Numbered from the stretch's first letter, positions 1 through 10,531 are shown. The stretch: DNA of 64,000 nt from Vibrio aquaticus (GCF_003970385.1 NZ_RXZH01000003.1:62001-126000), one strand, 5' to 3'. The notes: a model not told the origin generated them from the sequence alone. A program made the numbers and translations.

Positions 1-1351
1 GTTAGGGCCACGCGGTCGCGAAGTGCTGAATAGATTAATGCCGAAAGTCTTTGCCGCTATTTTTGATCATAAAGATGCCGAGTTTGGTTTACCACGCGTT
101 TTGCACTTGCTACACAAAATCGTGACTAGGACGACTTACCTTGAGCTGCTTGATGAACATCAGGCCGCGTTGACGCAACTGGTTCGTTTATGTACCGCGA
201 GCCCTATGATTTCAGAGCAGCTAGGGCGTTACCCTATTCTTCTTGATGAGTTGATCGACCCGCAGCAGCTTTATAATCCGATCCCACTTGAAAGCTACTG
301 TACCGAATTACGCGACTTTTTAGCCCGTATCCCAGAAGACGATATGGAGCAGCAAATGGAAGCGCTGCGTCAGTTTAAGCAAATCTGTATTTTGAGAATA
401 GCTGCGGCTGACATTGCCGGTGTGCTGCCCGTGATGAAAGTGAGTGACCACTTAACTTATTTGGCTGAGGCGATAGTTGAATCTGTCGTACATCAAGCTT
501 GGCTACAAATGACGGAAAAATACGGCACGCCTAATCATCTTAAAGATCGTGATGGCAAAGGCTTTGCGGTCATTGGTTACGGTAAAGTCGGCGGTTGGGA
601 GCTTGGCTACAATTCCGATTTGGATATTGTGTTTATGCATGATAGTCCAGTTCAGGCTTACACAGATGGTAAAAAAGAGATCGATGCTCGTCAGTTTTAC
701 CTTCGTTTAGCGCAGCGCATCATCCATATTTTCTCGACTCGTACTGCATCGGGCACTTTGTATGAAGTCGATACTCGCTTACGACCATCAGGAGCATCTG
801 GTCTTTTAGTTAGCCCAACGGATGCCTTCGATGAGTATCAGCGCCAAGATGCTTGGACATGGGAGCACCAAGCTCTTGTCCGTGCTCGAATGATCTATGG
901 TGATGAGGCTTTGCAGCAGGCATTCGCCAAAACACGCCATGAAATTCTCAACTTGAAGCGAGATGAAGCTAAGCTGATTAAAGATGTGTCTGAGATGCGA
1001 GTGAAAATGCGCGATCACTTAGGTGGCAAAAAGTCTGGCCGCTTTATGCTCAAGCAAGATCCAGGTGGCATCACCGATGTGGAGTTCTTAGCGCAATATT
1101 TAGTATTACGTTTCAGTCACGAAAAGCCGAAGCTAACCCGCTGGAGTGACAATGTGCGTATCTTCGAATCTATGATGGCACAAGGCATTATGGAAGAAAG
1201 TGCGGCGATGGCGCTGACGCACGCTTACACGACTATGCGAGATCAAATCCACTATCGCAACTTATTGAACCTAGACGCCGATGTGGCGGAAGAAAAATAC
1301 GTCAAGGAGCGAGAGCTTGTGACGAAACTATGGCACGAGTGGTTAGAATAA
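1..1351 (+). CDS. glnE: Glutamine synthetase adenylyltransferase/adenylyl-removing enzyme, C-terminal part (5' truncated by window)
   Basis: The reading frame is open from base 2, so the gene starts left of the window; about 449 codons are visible, roughly the second half of the usual ~945 residues. GlnE attaches AMP to glutamine synthetase and removes it, under control of PII proteins, and so sets ammonia assimilation. The second nucleotidyltransferase signature is visible ([20 protein letters not shown], bases about 571-630) with the paired Asp residues (SDLD) expected to bind metal. An all-helical C-terminal region follows and ends in KLWHEWLE. hldE follows after 52 bp, the same glnE-hldE order as in E. 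coli. Family assignment is firm; only the N-terminal domain cannot be judged. Confidence 0.95.
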   Translation, partial: LGPRGREVLNRLMPKVFAAIFDHKDAEFGLPRVLHLLHKIVTRTTYLELLDEHQAALTQLVRLCTASPMISEQLGRYPILLDELIDPQQLYNPIPLESYCTELRDFLARIPEDDMEQQMEALRQFKQICILRIAAADIAGVLPVMKVSDHLTYLAEAIVESVVHQAWLQMTEKYGTPNHLKDRDGKGFAVIGYGKVGGWELGYNSDLDIVFMHDSPVQAYTDGKKEIDARQFYLRLAQRIIHIFSTRTASGTLYEVDTRLRPSGASGLLVSPTDAFDEYQRQDAWTWEHQALVRARMIYGDEALQQAFAKTRHEILNLKRDEAKLIKDVSEMRVKMRDHLGGKKSGRFMLKQDPGGITDVEFLAQYLVLRFSHEKPKLTRWSDNVRIFESMMAQGIMEESAAMALTHAYTTMRDQIHYRNLLNLDADVAEEKYVKERELVTKLWHEWLE

Positions 1352-1403
1352 CGCCGAGCCTTTGTGCTAAACTCTTGCCCGAATTAGAATTTGGAGATCA
1401 ACA

Positions 1404-2834
1404 ATGAAGCCAATCCTACCTAACTACAGTGACTCTGGTGTCCTTATCATCGGTGACGTAATGTTAGATCGTTACTGGTATGGCCCAACTGGCCGCATTT
1501 CACCAGAAGCGCCTGTGCCTGTAGTAAAAGTAGAAAACAATGAAGAGCGTCCTGGTGGTGCTGCGAACGTGGCAATGAATATTGCTTCGCTTGGTGGTCA
1601 CGCTCATATTGTTGGTTTAACAGGGATTGATGAACCAGCTAAAGCGCTGAATGAAACGCTGTCTGCGTTGAAAGTGAAATGTGATTTTGTTGGGCTGCCG
1701 AACTACCCAACGATTACTAAGCTTCGCGTAATGAGCCGTGGCCAGCAGCTGATTCGTTTGGACTTTGAAGATAAATTTGAAAACATTGATGCCGAGCTGA
1801 TCCTAGATCGCATGGAGCAAGCGTTACCAAAAGTGAAGTCAGTGGTACTGTCTGACTACGCAAAAGGCGCGTTAGAGCACGTACAGCAGTTTATTCAAAA
1901 AGCGCGTGCATCGAGTGTACCTGTATTCATTGACCCTAAAGGTGCGGACTTTGAGCGCTACCGTGGTGCAACACTATTGACGCCTAATATGGCTGAATTT
2001 GAGCTAGTTGTTGGTAAGGTGAATTCAGAAGAAGAACTCGTAGAGAAAGGCCTAGCGCTGATTGAAGAGTTCGACTTTGAAGCGCTATTGGTGACTCGCA
2101 GTGAGCATGGCATGACGCTATTGCGCCGTGGCCAAGAACCATTCCACTTACCAACTCAAGCCAAAGAAGTGTACGACGTGACGGGTGCTGGTGATACGGT
2201 GATTTCTGTTCTTGCCGCTTCTGTTGCTGCAGGTAAGCCACTAGACGAAGCGTGTGCACTAGCTAATGCTGCTGCTGGTATTGTTGTTGGTAAGCTTGGT
2301 ACTTCAACGCTATCAACCATTGAACTGGCAGAAGCAGTTCACGGTAGCCAAGACACAGATTTCGGCGTGATTGGTGAGCAAGCTCTGATTGAAGCAGTGA
2401 AGAAAGCGCAAGCGAAAGGTGAGAAAGTGGTCATGACCAATGGCTGTTTTGACATTCTTCATGCTGGTCACGTTTCTTATCTGAATCACGCAGCAGAGCT
2501 TGGTGATCGTCTGATTGTGGCTGTTAACACCGATGAGTCAGTAAAACGCCTTAAAGGTCCTGGTCGTCCTGTGAACCCAACCGATCGTCGTATGGCGGTT
2601 CTTGCTGGTTTAGGTGCGGTTGACTGGGTTGTTCCATTTGGTGAAGACACGCCACAACGTTTAATCTCTGAAGTCCTACCTGACCTACTTGTTAAAGGTG
2701 GTGACTACAAACCGGAAGAGATTGCTGGTGGTAAAGAAGTGATTGCCAATGGCGGTAAAGTTGAAGTGCTTAACTTTGAAGACGGTTGTTCAACCACTGA
2801 AATCATTGATGCGATTAAAGGTGGCCGAGGCTAA
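1404..2834 (+). CDS. hldE: Bifunctional D-glycero-beta-D-manno-heptose-7-phosphate kinase / heptose-1-phosphate adenylyltransferase
   Basis: 476 residues, the normal HldE length. It makes ADP-heptose for the LPS inner core in the cytoplasm. Residues 1 to about 320 form a ribokinase-type sugar kinase with the signature around DVTGAGDT and the catalytic Asp near residue 264. Residues about 340-476 form a nucleotidyltransferase with the [12 protein letters not shown] motif at 345-356. The ATG is preceded by TTTGGAG at a normal distance. A strong Rho-independent terminator follows the stop. Both catalytic motifs are intact, so the protein should be fully bifunctional. Confidence 0.97.
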   Translation: MKPILPNYSDSGVLIIGDVMLDRYWYGPTGRISPEAPVPVVKVENNEERPGGAANVAMNIASLGGHAHIVGLTGIDEPAKALNETLSALKVKCDFVGLPNYPTITKLRVMSRGQQLIRLDFEDKFENIDAELILDRMEQALPKVKSVVLSDYAKGALEHVQQFIQKARASSVPVFIDPKGADFERYRGATLLTPNMAEFELVVGKVNSEEELVEKGLALIEEFDFEALLVTRSEHGMTLLRRGQEPFHLPTQAKEVYDVTGAGDTVISVLAASVAAGKPLDEACALANAAAGIVVGKLGTSTLSTIELAEAVHGSQDTDFGVIGEQALIEAVKKAQAKGEKVVMTNGCFDILHAGHVSYLNHAAELGDRLIVAVNTDESVKRLKGPGRPVNPTDRRMAVLAGLGAVDWVVPFGEDTPQRLISEVLPDLLVKGGDYKPEEIAGGKEVIANGGKVEVLNFEDGCSTTEIIDAIKGGRG

Positions 2835-2851
2835 CCTCGCCGTTAAATAAC

Positions 2852-2880
2852 AAATGCCCGCTGAATTCGCGGGCATTTTT
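2852..2880 (+). terminator. Rho-independent terminator after hldE
   Basis: A 10-bp stem, AAATGCCCGC (2852-2861) with GCGGGCATTT (2869-2878), has a 7-base loop and runs into T residues. It lies 18 bp after the hldE stop. Confidence 0.9.
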
Positions 2881-2900
2881 GTATCTGTAATCTAGATATA

Positions 2901-2929
2901 AAAAATGGAGCCGATTGGCTCCATTTTTT
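2901..2929 (-). terminator. Terminator of arcA (works in both directions)
   Basis: AAAAATGGAGCC (2901-2912), loop GATT, then GGCTCCATTTTTT (2917-2929). T tracts on both sides allow termination of arcA on the minus strand and back up the hldE terminator. Confidence 0.85.
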
Positions 2930-2942
2930 GATAAAGAGTTGA

Positions 2943-3659
2943 TTACTCTTCTAGATCACCACAGAAGCGGTAACCTTCACCGTGAATCGTCGCGATGATT
3001 TCTGGCGTGCCAGAAACTGATTCAAAGTGCTTACGAATACGACGAATTGTTACGTCTACCGTACGATCGTGTGGCTTAAGCTCACGACCAGTCATTTTCT
3101 TCAGTAGATCTGCACGAGTTTGAATCTTGCCTGGGTTTTCACAGAAGTGAAGCAGGGCACGGAACTCAGAACGTGGCAGTTTGTAACCGTCACCGCTTGG
3201 GCTTACCAATGAGCGGCTATTGATATCTAGAACCCAACCGTTGAATACGTACTTCTCAACACTACGCTTTTCTTCACTTACTACACCAGAACTCATAGAG
3301 CGGTTTAGTAGGTTACGAGCACGGATTGTCAGTTCACGTGGGTTGAACGGTTTAGTGATGTAATCATCAGCACCGATTTCTAGACCAAGAATCTTATCAA
3401 CTTCGTTGTCACGGCCTGTTAAGAACATTAGCGCAACATTTGCTTGCTCACGCAGTTCACGTGCAAGCAGTAGGCCATTCTTACCAGGTAGGTTGATGTC
3501 CATGATAACTAGGTTGACTTGGTTATCAGACAGCACCTGGTGCATCTCTTCACCGTCACTGGCTTCGAAAACAGCGTATCCCTCTGCTTCAAAAATACTC
3601 TTTAGAGTGTTACGAGTTACTTGCTCATCTTCAACAATAAGAATGTGCGGGGTTTGCAT
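2943..3659 (-). CDS. arcA: Two-component response regulator ArcA
   Basis: 238 residues, the same length as E. coli ArcA. OmpR-class cytoplasmic regulator that represses aerobic respiration and TCA genes when phosphorylated by ArcB under low oxygen. The receiver domain (about 1-120) has acidic residues D11 and E10, phospho-acceptor D54 in [12 protein letters not shown], and conserved Thr and Lys further on. The C-terminal winged helix (about 135-235) carries the [10 protein letters not shown] and [13 protein letters not shown] segments. The start is ATG with a TTAGG motif upstream. Its partner arcB is also in this window but about 45 kb away. The long upstream region contains a perfect FNR box. 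Confidence 0.98.
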   Translation of the reverse strand: MQTPHILIVEDEQVTRNTLKSIFEAEGYAVFEASDGEEMHQVLSDNQVNLVIMDINLPGKNGLLLARELREQANVALMFLTGRDNEVDKILGLEIGADDYITKPFNPRELTIRARNLLNRSMSSGVVSEEKRSVEKYVFNGWVLDINSRSLVSPSGDGYKLPRSEFRALLHFCENPGKIQTRADLLKKMTGRELKPHDRTVDVTIRRIRKHFESVSGTPEIIATIHGEGYRFCGDLEE

Positions 3660-3991
3660 TGGCGGTACCTAAATTTGTGAAAAATTTGTGCTAATAGAAT
3701 AAATTCTAGGCAAAAACATAACATACAGGTAATGTGATGTTGATAATAAACCAAAGGCTATAAAATTACACTCTCTTTGATTGCCCGCCGTCCTTGGTGC
3801 ATCGTCATTCTTGATAGATGCCTTTAATCCCTCAGTTTTCCATTAGTCTTTGAGGCGGATTTTATAATGTTAACAGCATGCTAACAACGTAGAACTGCTA
3901 ATTCCAATCACTTTGTTGATTTATATCAAGAGTTCGAATGTAACAAATATTAATAGTATCTATAGAATGTAAAGAATTTGGGGTGACGATA
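3660..3991. promoter_or_regulatory. Divergent regulatory region between arcA and the DUF3293 gene
   Basis: 332 bp without a gene, AT-rich. It holds a perfect FNR palindrome (3916-3929) and an ArcA-box-like pair of direct repeats, TGTTA (3868-3872) and TGCTA (3879-3883), with starts 11 bp apart, a spacing typical of ArcA sites. This suggests feedback by ArcA and activation by FNR. The ArcA-like site is short and could be chance. Confidence 0.5.
3916..3929 (+). promoter_or_regulatory. FNR box, perfect consensus
   Basis: TTGATTTATATCAA matches TTGAT-N4-ATCAA at all ten defined positions. Its centre (3922.5) is 41.5 bp upstream of a start inferred from a weak -10 (AATAGT, 3952-3957), the geometry of class II FNR activation of the rightward DUF3293/RraA-like pair. 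It could also act on arcA from about 260 bp upstream. Confidence 0.7.
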
Positions 3992-4375
3992 ATGGACGAT
4001 GCCTTATGGCAAACTTACTGCGACCCATACTTCCGCTTTGAAAGTCAGCTACACAGTGAGAACTTCGCCATTATCACCGCATGGAACCCAGCCAGTGTTT
4101 GGCTATCTAACATAGATAACACACGAAATAATCAGCACTTAGAAAAAGATATAAGCCATACTTGTTATAGTCATGTGTTAGTTGGTGACAAGACGTTTAC
4201 TTGGGCTGAAGCCAGTTTTGCAACGGCGATGAGCCTTGAAGAAGCGTTAGAACTTGGAAAAAAATACCAACAAAATGCCATTTATTACGTACAAGGAGAG
4301 GCGTTATTTCTCATTTCTTGCCTGCGACATCAACGGTCGATTTTACATGGGAAGTGGCAAGAAAGGTGTCGATAG
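3992..4375 (+). CDS. DUF3293 domain protein
   Basis: 127 residues from the ATG at 3992, chosen because TTGGGG (3978-3983) lies 8 bases upstream; a GTG at 3983 is possible but overlaps that ribosome site. The protein has no signal peptide or membrane segment. The N-terminal part (YFRFESQLHSENFAIITAWNPAS) and the acidic, Trp-containing middle resemble the DUF3293 family of small gamma-proteobacterial proteins, whose function I do not know. It is probably co-transcribed with the RraA-like gene 26 bp downstream and lies just after a perfect FNR box, so anaerobic expression is plausible. Confidence 0.7.
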   Translation: MDDALWQTYCDPYFRFESQLHSENFAIITAWNPASVWLSNIDNTRNNQHLEKDISHTCYSHVLVGDKTFTWAEASFATAMSLEEALELGKKYQQNAIYYVQGEALFLISCLRHQRSILHGKWQERCR

Positions 4376-4401
4376 GATTTTAAGAAGCTCATGGAGGAAA
4401 A

Positions 4402-4887
4402 ATGAACGATATAACCCCTGATATTTGTGACAAGCATGAAGACAAAGTGACATTGCTGGCGCTGCCGTTGCATAGCTTTGGCCGCAAGCTGAACTTTTAT
4501 GGTGAGATCGTCACCGTGCGTTGCTATCACGATAACTCAAAAGTTCGGGAAGTGCTTAGTCAAGATGGAACAGGTAAAGTGCTCGTTGTGGACGGTCATG
4601 GCTCCTGTCAAAAAGCACTACTGGGCGATCAACTGGCCATCTTAGCCATCGACAACAATTGGGAAGGCGTTATCGTCAATGGTGCGGTGCGTGATGTGGC
4701 GGCTATGGCGGAAATGGAGTTGGGTGTTCAAGCGCTAGGTGCGTGTCCATTCAAAACGGAAAAGCGTGGTGCAGGAGAAGTCAACGTGACGCTCACGATT
4801 CACAATCAAATGATCCAACCGGGTGATTATATTTATGCGGATTGGAATGGTGTGCTTATGTCGACAGAGTTACTAGACTGGAGTTAG
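4402..4887 (+). CDS. RraA-family protein retaining aldolase-type residues
   Basis: 161 residues, RraA fold (the swivelling beta/alpha domain of RNase E inhibitor RraA and of 4-hydroxy-4-methyl-2-oxoglutarate aldolases). The start is supported by GGAGG just upstream. Conserved segments are LVVDGHGS (61-68) and [13 protein letters not shown] (87-99). It keeps Asp76, Arg97 and Asp98 in exact D-X20-R-D spacing, which from memory is the metal and substrate motif of the aldolase members. Aligned by eye, E. coli RraA has Ala and Gln where this protein has the two Asp. It could therefore be a small aldolase or oxaloacetate decarboxylase rather than, or as well as, an RNase E modulator. Its stop overlaps the convergent gene by 4 bases. 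Confidence 0.8.
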   Translation: MNDITPDICDKHEDKVTLLALPLHSFGRKLNFYGEIVTVRCYHDNSKVREVLSQDGTGKVLVVDGHGSCQKALLGDQLAILAIDNNWEGVIVNGAVRDVAAMAEMELGVQALGACPFKTEKRGAGEVNVTLTIHNQMIQPGDYIYADWNGVLMSTELLDWS

Positions 4888-5345
4888 AACCTAAACCCTA
4901 AGCCAACTTCCACTCCTTGTTGCCATTCTTGATAATCGAGAGTGGCATGAATATCGAGGTTTTCAGTCAGTTTTAGGCGGCTGGAAACCTCCGCCGAAAG
5001 CGTTGTCTCCTTACCCTCATCAAGACTCTCTTCGCTAGAAGAGTGCAGCATACTTTGCACAGAAACCCTTGGGCTCAGTTGATAGCTGATCCCACTAAGA
5101 AAGCCGGTTTCATTGATCGCGTCGCTATTATCGAGACGTGCCCCGACATACAGATCTATCTTATCGAACACATTGTATGAGTAACCACCATCTATCTTCC
5201 AAGAATCGAAATCTGTTTGGTCACTTCCACTGGATAAAAACAGTCGATGAGGGGAGGTAGCGTCGTGAGCAGGAAGGGGAGGAAGCTCGGTAGCAAATAG
5301 TGGGCATGCGGCAACAAGCACTGATAGGCTTAGTATTGTTCTCAT
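4884..5345 (-). CDS. Small secreted beta-barrel-like outer membrane protein, unknown function
   Basis: 153 residues. An N-terminal signal peptide (about 1-18, [18 protein letters not shown]) is followed by amphipathic alternating strands ([65 protein letters not shown]) and ends with Phe (VGLGFRF), the usual C-terminal signal for outer membrane insertion. I do not recognise the family by name. Six to eight strands would fit a small barrel. It is transcribed toward the RraA-like gene and their stop codons overlap. It lies next to the thr leader but on the other strand, so it is not part of that operon. Confidence 0.65.
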   Translation of the reverse strand: MRTILSLSVLVAACPLFATELPPLPAHDATSPHRLFLSSGSDQTDFDSWKIDGGYSYNVFDKIDLYVGARLDNSDAINETGFLSGISYQLSPRVSVQSMLHSSSEESLDEGKETTLSAEVSSRLKLTENLDIHATLDYQEWQQGVEVGLGFRF

Positions 5346-5634
5346 ACGCGCTCCCTCGCTTACTTTTTATCCACTGCGATAATAATTAAAGCATAAAACG
5401 GAAGAGTGAGGGGCAAGTTTCTTATAGTAATTCGTTATTATGATATACGCCTCTTGTTTCATTGGTCTGTAAAATGATTGTGTGGCTGAATTTCTATTTG
5501 TGAATGCGATTGAAACGAGGTGTAAACAAAAAATAGTAACTTTTCATTGACGCAATGATGAAAAATAAGGTAAACGTATGGGTAAGCAAACAGATTACGC
5601 CGATAAATAAGATATGCAGCATCAACGCCTAGTA
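5346..5634. promoter_or_regulatory. Upstream region of the thr operon and of the minus-strand outer membrane gene
   Basis: AT-rich and without a convincing gene. It must contain the thr operon promoter. A TTGACG (5547-5552) with GTAAAC or TAAACG 17-18 bases on is the best -35/-10 candidate I see, but the -10 is poor. Confidence 0.35.
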
Positions 5635-5688
5635 ATGACAACAACCATTATTATTACCGACATCGCAATTGTTGGGGCAGGCTGCTAA
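5635..5688 (+). CDS. thrL: thr operon leader peptide
   Basis: A 17-codon frame reads MTTTIIITDIAIVGAGC, with four Thr and five Ile codons and runs of three of each, immediately upstream of a terminator and thrA. This is the arrangement of ribosome-mediated attenuation: stalling at Thr or Ile codons when the charged tRNAs are scarce prevents the terminator from forming. An in-frame ATG at 5614 could extend the peptide to 24 residues; neither start has a strong ribosome site. The sequence differs from the E. coli leader but the logic is the same. Confidence 0.85.
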   Translation: MTTTIIITDIAIVGAGC

Positions 5689-5701
5689 GCGAAAGAAATT
5701 C

Positions 5702-5741
5702 AAAAAAAGGCCTGTATCCAACAAGATACAGGCCTTTTTTT
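5702..5741 (+). terminator. thr operon attenuator (terminator hairpin)
   Basis: Perfect 10-bp stem GGCCTGTATC (5709-5718) with GATACAGGCC (5725-5734), loop CAACAA, flanked by seven A and followed by seven T. It lies 13 bp after the leader peptide stop and 30 bp before thrA. Confidence 0.92.
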
Positions 5742-5771
5742 ATGCCGATTTAAAACAATTTGGAGGAAGGG

Positions 5772-8231
5772 ATGCGAGTTTTAAAGTTTGGAGGTTCATC
5801 ATTAGCTGATGCTGACCGTTTTTTACGAGCAGCAGATATCATCGCTAATAATGCACAGCAAGAAGAGGTGGCAGTTGTCCTATCTGCACCAGGGAAAACA
5901 ACAAACAAATTGGTCTCAGTGATTGATGGCGCTTTGAAAAATGGAGAAGCAGAATTACAAATCGCTGAGCTTGAAGACTCGTTTCGAGATCTATTCCAAG
6001 ACATCAAACAAGAGCTGCCTAATATCGATGGCAGCGGCTACGACAACCAAGTAAAAACGTCACTGACCCAGCTACGTCAATTTGTTCATGGCGTAAACCT
6101 GCTAGGTATGTGCCCTAACCATGTAAACGCACGCATCATCAGTAAAGGTGAACGTGTTTCAATTCAGCTGATGAAAGCGGTATTGGAAGCGAAGGGGCAG
6201 CCTGCGAGTCTGATTGACCCTGTTCAGTACCTATTCGCTCGTGGTGACCACTTAGAAGCGATGGTGGACGTTGAGGTCTCTACTCAAAACTTCCGTCAAA
6301 ACCCACTTCCTCAAGGTCACGTTAACATCATGCCAGGCTTTACAGCCGGTAATGAAAGTGGCGAGTTAGTCACCCTTGGCCGTAATGGTTCAGATTATTC
6401 AGCGGCGGTACTAGCAGCGTGTCTACGTGCAGACTGCTGTGAGATTTGGACTGACGTTGATGGGGTTTACAACTGTGACCCTCGCCTCGTTGATGACGCT
6501 CGCCTATTGAAGTCTCTTAGCTATCAAGAGGCTATGGAGCTTTCATACTTTGGTGCCTCAGTTCTTCACCCGAAAACCATTGCACCGATCGCGCAATTCC
6601 ATATCCCATGCTTAATCAAAAACAGCTTTAACCCACAAGGTGCAGGCACGCTGATTGGTCAAGATACCGGTGAAGACAACCTTGCGATTAAAGGCATCAC
6701 GACATTAAGTGACCTGACGATGGTTAACGTCTCTGGCCCAGGCATGAAAGGCATGGTTGGCATGGCGAGCCGTGTATTTGGCGCGATGTCATCGGCTGGT
6801 GTATCTATTGTTCTTATTACTCAATCTTCTTCTGAGTACAGCATCAGCTTCTGTATCGAAGCGCAAGACAAAGCGCTAGCAGAACAAGCTCTGAGCGACA
6901 CGTTTGAACTGGAATTGAAAGACGGTCTACTAGAGCCAGTAGAGTTTATTAGCGATGTGGCTATTGTCACTCTTGTTGGTGACGGCATGCGTACGTCTCG
7001 CGGTGTCGCTTCTCAGTTCTTCTCATCCCTTGCGGAAGTGAACGTGAATATCGTAGCGATTGCTCAAGGTTCTTCTGAGCGTGCAATCTCGGCCGTGATT
7101 CCTGAAGATAAAATCTCTGAAGCAATCAAAGCGTGTCACGAAAACCTCTTTAACTCTAAGCACTTCCTTGATGTGTTTGTTGTTGGTGTCGGTGGTGTTG
7201 GTGGCGAACTGGTGGATCAAATTCAGCGTCAGCAAGCAAAACTGGCAGAAAAAGGCATTGTGCTACGAGTATGTGGCCTCGCGAACAGCAAAGGGCTACT
7301 TCTAGATAGCGAAGGGCTACCGCTTGATCACTGGCGTGACCGTATGAAAGATGCCTCAGAAGAGTTCAGCTTAGCTCGTCTCATCTCTTTGGTTCAGCGC
7401 AATCACATCATCAACCCAGTGTTGGTTGACTGTACTTCAAGCGAAGGCATTGCCAATCAATATGCTGACTTCTTAGCCGCGGGTTTCCATGTTGTAACGC
7501 CAAACAAGAAAGCCAATACGGCAAGCATGGCTTACTACCACCAGCTTCGTGATGTGGCGCGTAGCTCTCGCCGTAAACTTATGTATGAAACAACGGTAGG
7601 TGCAGGTCTGCCGGTTATTGAAAACCTTCAAAACCTAATCTCAGCAGGTGATGAACTAGAGCGCTTCACCGGTATTCTTTCTGGCTCGCTTTCTTACATC
7701 TTCGGTAAGCTTGACGAAGGTATGACTTTAAGCCAAGCGACCAATATCGCGAAAGACAACGGCTTCACCGAGCCAGACCCACGTGATGACCTTTCCGGTA
7801 TGGATGTGGCACGTAAGCTACTGATTCTTGCTCGTGAAGCGGGTATGAACTTAGAGCTTGAAGATGTGATTGTTGATCAAGCGTTGCCGCCAGGTTTTGA
7901 CGATTCAGGCAGCATTGAAGAGTTTATGGCTCGTCTTCCTGAAGCGGATGCCTACTTCAAAGAGCAATCAGCAAAAGCCGCTGAAGAGGGCAAAGTACTG
8001 CGTTATGTTGGTGAAATCGCCGATGGCCAGTGTCGCGTAAGCGTTGCAGCGGTGGATGAAAACGATCCAATGTTCAAAATCAAAGATGGTGAGAATGCTC
8101 TGGCCTTCTTTAGCCGCTACTACCAGCCAATCCCATTGGTTCTTCGTGGTTACGGTGCGGGTACGGAAGTAACAGCAGCGGGCGTATTCTCAGATGTGAT
8201 GCGTACATTAGGTTGGAAGCTAGGAGTTTAA
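5772..8231 (+). CDS. thrA: Bifunctional aspartate kinase I / homoserine dehydrogenase I
   Basis: 819 residues from the ATG at 5772 ([10 protein letters not shown]); E. coli ThrA has 820. The upstream TTG at 5760 is rejected because GGAGGAAGG, the ribosome site, lies between it and the ATG. First and third committed steps of threonine/methionine synthesis. The aspartate kinase domain is about 1-290 (KFGGSS near 5-10, GRNGSDYSA near 200), two ACT regulatory domains about 310-460 bind threonine, and the homoserine dehydrogenase domain starts near 465 with the NAD(P) loop VGVGGVGG. First structural gene of thrABC; regulation by attenuation is visible upstream. Confidence 0.98.
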   Translation: MRVLKFGGSSLADADRFLRAADIIANNAQQEEVAVVLSAPGKTTNKLVSVIDGALKNGEAELQIAELEDSFRDLFQDIKQELPNIDGSGYDNQVKTSLTQLRQFVHGVNLLGMCPNHVNARIISKGERVSIQLMKAVLEAKGQPASLIDPVQYLFARGDHLEAMVDVEVSTQNFRQNPLPQGHVNIMPGFTAGNESGELVTLGRNGSDYSAAVLAACLRADCCEIWTDVDGVYNCDPRLVDDARLLKSLSYQEAMELSYFGASVLHPKTIAPIAQFHIPCLIKNSFNPQGAGTLIGQDTGEDNLAIKGITTLSDLTMVNVSGPGMKGMVGMASRVFGAMSSAGVSIVLITQSSSEYSISFCIEAQDKALAEQALSDTFELELKDGLLEPVEFISDVAIVTLVGDGMRTSRGVASQFFSSLAEVNVNIVAIAQGSSERAISAVIPEDKISEAIKACHENLFNSKHFLDVFVVGVGGVGGELVDQIQRQQAKLAEKGIVLRVCGLANSKGLLLDSEGLPLDHWRDRMKDASEEFSLARLISLVQRNHIINPVLVDCTSSEGIANQYADFLAAGFHVVTPNKKANTASMAYYHQLRDVARSSRRKLMYETTVGAGLPVIENLQNLISAGDELERFTGILSGSLSYIFGKLDEGMTLSQATNIAKDNGFTEPDPRDDLSGMDVARKLLILAREAGMNLELEDVIVDQALPPGFDDSGSIEEFMARLPEADAYFKEQSAKAAEEGKVLRYVGEIADGQCRVSVAAVDENDPMFKIKDGENALAFFSRYYQPIPLVLRGYGAGTEVTAAGVFSDVMRTLGWKLGV

Positions 8232-8235
8232 ATAT

Positions 8236-9204
8236 ATGAGTCGTGGTATGGATGTCGTGGTTTATGCTCCAGCATCAATCGGTAATGTCAGTGTCGGTTT
8301 TGATGTGTTGGGGGCAGCTGTCTCTCCGGTGGATGGTACGCTGTTGGGTGACCGAGTTCAGGTTAAAGCTGGTAATGAGCCGTTTGCGCTAAAGACTGCA
8401 GGTCGCTTTGTTTCTAAGTTGCCTACCGACCCGAAAGAAAATATTGTTTATGATTGTTGGCGAGTGTTTGCTCGAGAGCTTGAAAAGAAAGGGGAATCAC
8501 TACTTCCGCTGGAAATGACGCTCGAAAAGAACATGCCAATTGGTTCTGGTTTAGGTTCTAGTGCCTGCTCGATTGTTGCGGCGCTGGATGCTTTGAACCG
8601 GTTCCATGGTGAACCACTCAATGAGACCGAACTTCTCGCTCTCATGGGGGAAATGGAAGGACAGATCTCTGGTGGTGTTCACTATGATAACGTCGCCCCA
8701 TGTTACTTAGGTGGCGTACAACTGATGCTAGAAGAGCTCGGCATCATTAGCCAAGAAGTCCCATGTTTTGATGATTGGTATTGGGTAATGGCGTATCCAG
8801 GCATCAAAGTGTCGACGGCGGAAGCGCGAGAGATCCTACCATCTCAGTACCGCCGTCAGGATATCATTGCTCATGGCCGCCACCTTGCTGGTTTTATTCA
8901 TGCTTGTCATTCGAACCAACCAGAGTTAGCGGCTAAGATGATCAAAGACGTGATCGCTGAACCATATCGTGCGAAACTGCTACCTGGCTTTGCTGATGCT
9001 CGTCAGTACGCAGCAAGCGCAGGGGCTTTAGCTACCGGCATTTCTGGTAGTGGCCCAACACTATTTAGTATTTGTAAAGATAAAGATGTCGCTGAGCGTG
9101 TTGCTCGCTGGCTTGAACAAAACTACGTACAAAATGAAGAAGGATTCGTCCATGTTTGTCGTCTTAACAAACAAGGTTCGAACGTAACAGGAAGTGAGCT
9201 ATGA
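8236..9204 (+). CDS. thrB: Homoserine kinase
   Basis: 322 residues. It phosphorylates homoserine to O-phosphohomoserine. GHMP kinase: N-terminal [20 protein letters not shown] and ATP loop [12 protein letters not shown] around residues 95-106. Start 8236 is chosen because AGGAG (8222-8226) lies 9 bases upstream; the ATG at 8248 would give 318 residues and align slightly better with homologues, so it remains an alternative. The gene starts 4 bp after thrA and overlaps thrC by ATGA, so it is translationally coupled. Confidence 0.97.
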   Translation: MSRGMDVVVYAPASIGNVSVGFDVLGAAVSPVDGTLLGDRVQVKAGNEPFALKTAGRFVSKLPTDPKENIVYDCWRVFARELEKKGESLLPLEMTLEKNMPIGSGLGSSACSIVAALDALNRFHGEPLNETELLALMGEMEGQISGGVHYDNVAPCYLGGVQLMLEELGIISQEVPCFDDWYWVMAYPGIKVSTAEAREILPSQYRRQDIIAHGRHLAGFIHACHSNQPELAAKMIKDVIAEPYRAKLLPGFADARQYAASAGALATGISGSGPTLFSICKDKDVAERVARWLEQNYVQNEEGFVHVCRLNKQGSNVTGSEL

Positions 9205-10481
9205 AGCTGTACAACATAAAAGAAAATGACGAACAAGTTTCCTTTGGCCAAGCCGTTCGCCAAGGTCTAGGCCGTAACCAAGGTCTATTTTTCCCGCAAG
9301 AACTGCCAAAGTTTGATGATATTGATGCACTGCTAGCTGAAGATTTTGTTTCACGTAGTACCAAAATCCTATCTGCGCTAATTGGCGATGAGCTGCCAGC
9401 AGAACAAGTTAATTCAATGGTTGATGCGGCGTTCCAATTCCCAGCACCAATCAATAAAGTGAAAGACGGCGTTTACGCACTGGAGTTATTCCATGGCCCT
9501 ACGCTCGCGTTTAAAGATTTCGGTGGCCGTTTCATGGCTCAGTCTCTAGCGGCGGTTTCTGATGGCGGTAAAATCACTATCTTAACCGCAACGTCTGGTG
9601 ATACTGGCGCTGCAGTTGCGCATGCATTCTACGGTATGGAAGACATCAATGTTGTTATCCTTTACCCGAAAGGCAAAATCAGCCCGCTACAAGAAAAGCT
9701 ATTCTGTACGCTAGGTAAAAACATTCACACCGTTGCAATTGATGGCGATTTTGATGCGTGTCAGGCACTCGTGAAGCAAGCATTTGACGATGCTGCGCTG
9801 CGTGAAGAGATTGGTCTGAACTCTGCAAACTCAATCAACATTTCTCGTCTAATGGCGCAGATCTGTTACTACTTCGAGGCGGCATCTCAGCTAAGTAAAG
9901 AAGAGCGTGAAAACCTAGTTGTATCAGTACCAAGTGGTAACTTTGGTAACCTAACGGCAGGTTTATTGGCGAAAGCGCTTGGTCTACCGATTAAACGTTT
10001 TATTGCTGCAACGAATGAGAACGATACGGTTCCTCGTTACCTAGAAACGGGTCAGTGGGATCCAAAACCAACCGTAGCAACAACATCGAACGCGATGGAT
10101 GTGAGTCAGCCAAACAACTGGCCACGTATCGAAGAGCTATGCCAGATAAAAGGTTGGGGTTTGGATACGCTTGGTAAAGGTAAAGTGTCTGACGAGCAAA
10201 GTGCTGACTCTGTACGTGACCTAAAAGCGCAAGGCTACCTATGTGAGCCACACGGAGCGATTGCATACCGTCTGTTAGACGAGCAACTGCAAGAAGGTGA
10301 AACAGGTATATTCCTTTGTACTGCGCACCCAGCGAAGTTCAAAGAAGTAGTTGATGAGATCCTAGGGTCAGACATCGACCTACCAGCACCGCTTGCTAAG
10401 CATGCAGCGATGGAGCTTCTTTCTGAAGATCTAGCGAATGACTTTGACTTACTGAAAGAAGTGCTTCGCCGAGTTCAGTAA
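9201..10481 (+). CDS. thrC: Threonine synthase
   Basis: 426 residues, close to E. coli ThrC. PLP enzyme converting O-phosphohomoserine to threonine. The PLP lysine is K105 in [10 protein letters not shown]; the phosphate-binding loop [13 protein letters not shown] and the [11 protein letters not shown] segment are intact. The start overlaps the thrB stop (ATGA). Last gene of the operon; a strong terminator follows 24 bp after the stop. Confidence 0.98.
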   Translation: MKLYNIKENDEQVSFGQAVRQGLGRNQGLFFPQELPKFDDIDALLAEDFVSRSTKILSALIGDELPAEQVNSMVDAAFQFPAPINKVKDGVYALELFHGPTLAFKDFGGRFMAQSLAAVSDGGKITILTATSGDTGAAVAHAFYGMEDINVVILYPKGKISPLQEKLFCTLGKNIHTVAIDGDFDACQALVKQAFDDAALREEIGLNSANSINISRLMAQICYYFEAASQLSKEERENLVVSVPSGNFGNLTAGLLAKALGLPIKRFIAATNENDTVPRYLETGQWDPKPTVATTSNAMDVSQPNNWPRIEELCQIKGWGLDTLGKGKVSDEQSADSVRDLKAQGYLCEPHGAIAYRLLDEQLQEGETGIFLCTAHPAKFKEVVDEILGSDIDLPAPLAKHAAMELLSEDLANDFDLLKEVLRRVQ

Positions 10482-10505
10482 TCACTCGCGTAATACTACG
10501 AATAG

Positions 10506-10531
10506 AAAAGGTCACCTCGGTGACCTTTTTT
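10506..10531 (+). terminator. Terminator of thrABC
   Basis: GGTCACC (10510-10516) pairs with GGTGACC (10519-10525), with A residues before and six T after. Confidence 0.9.

Noticed and set aside
5547..5576. Strong thr promoter TTGACG...TAAACG
   Set aside because: Good -35 but poor -10 at 17-18 bp spacing; mentioned only as a weak candidate.
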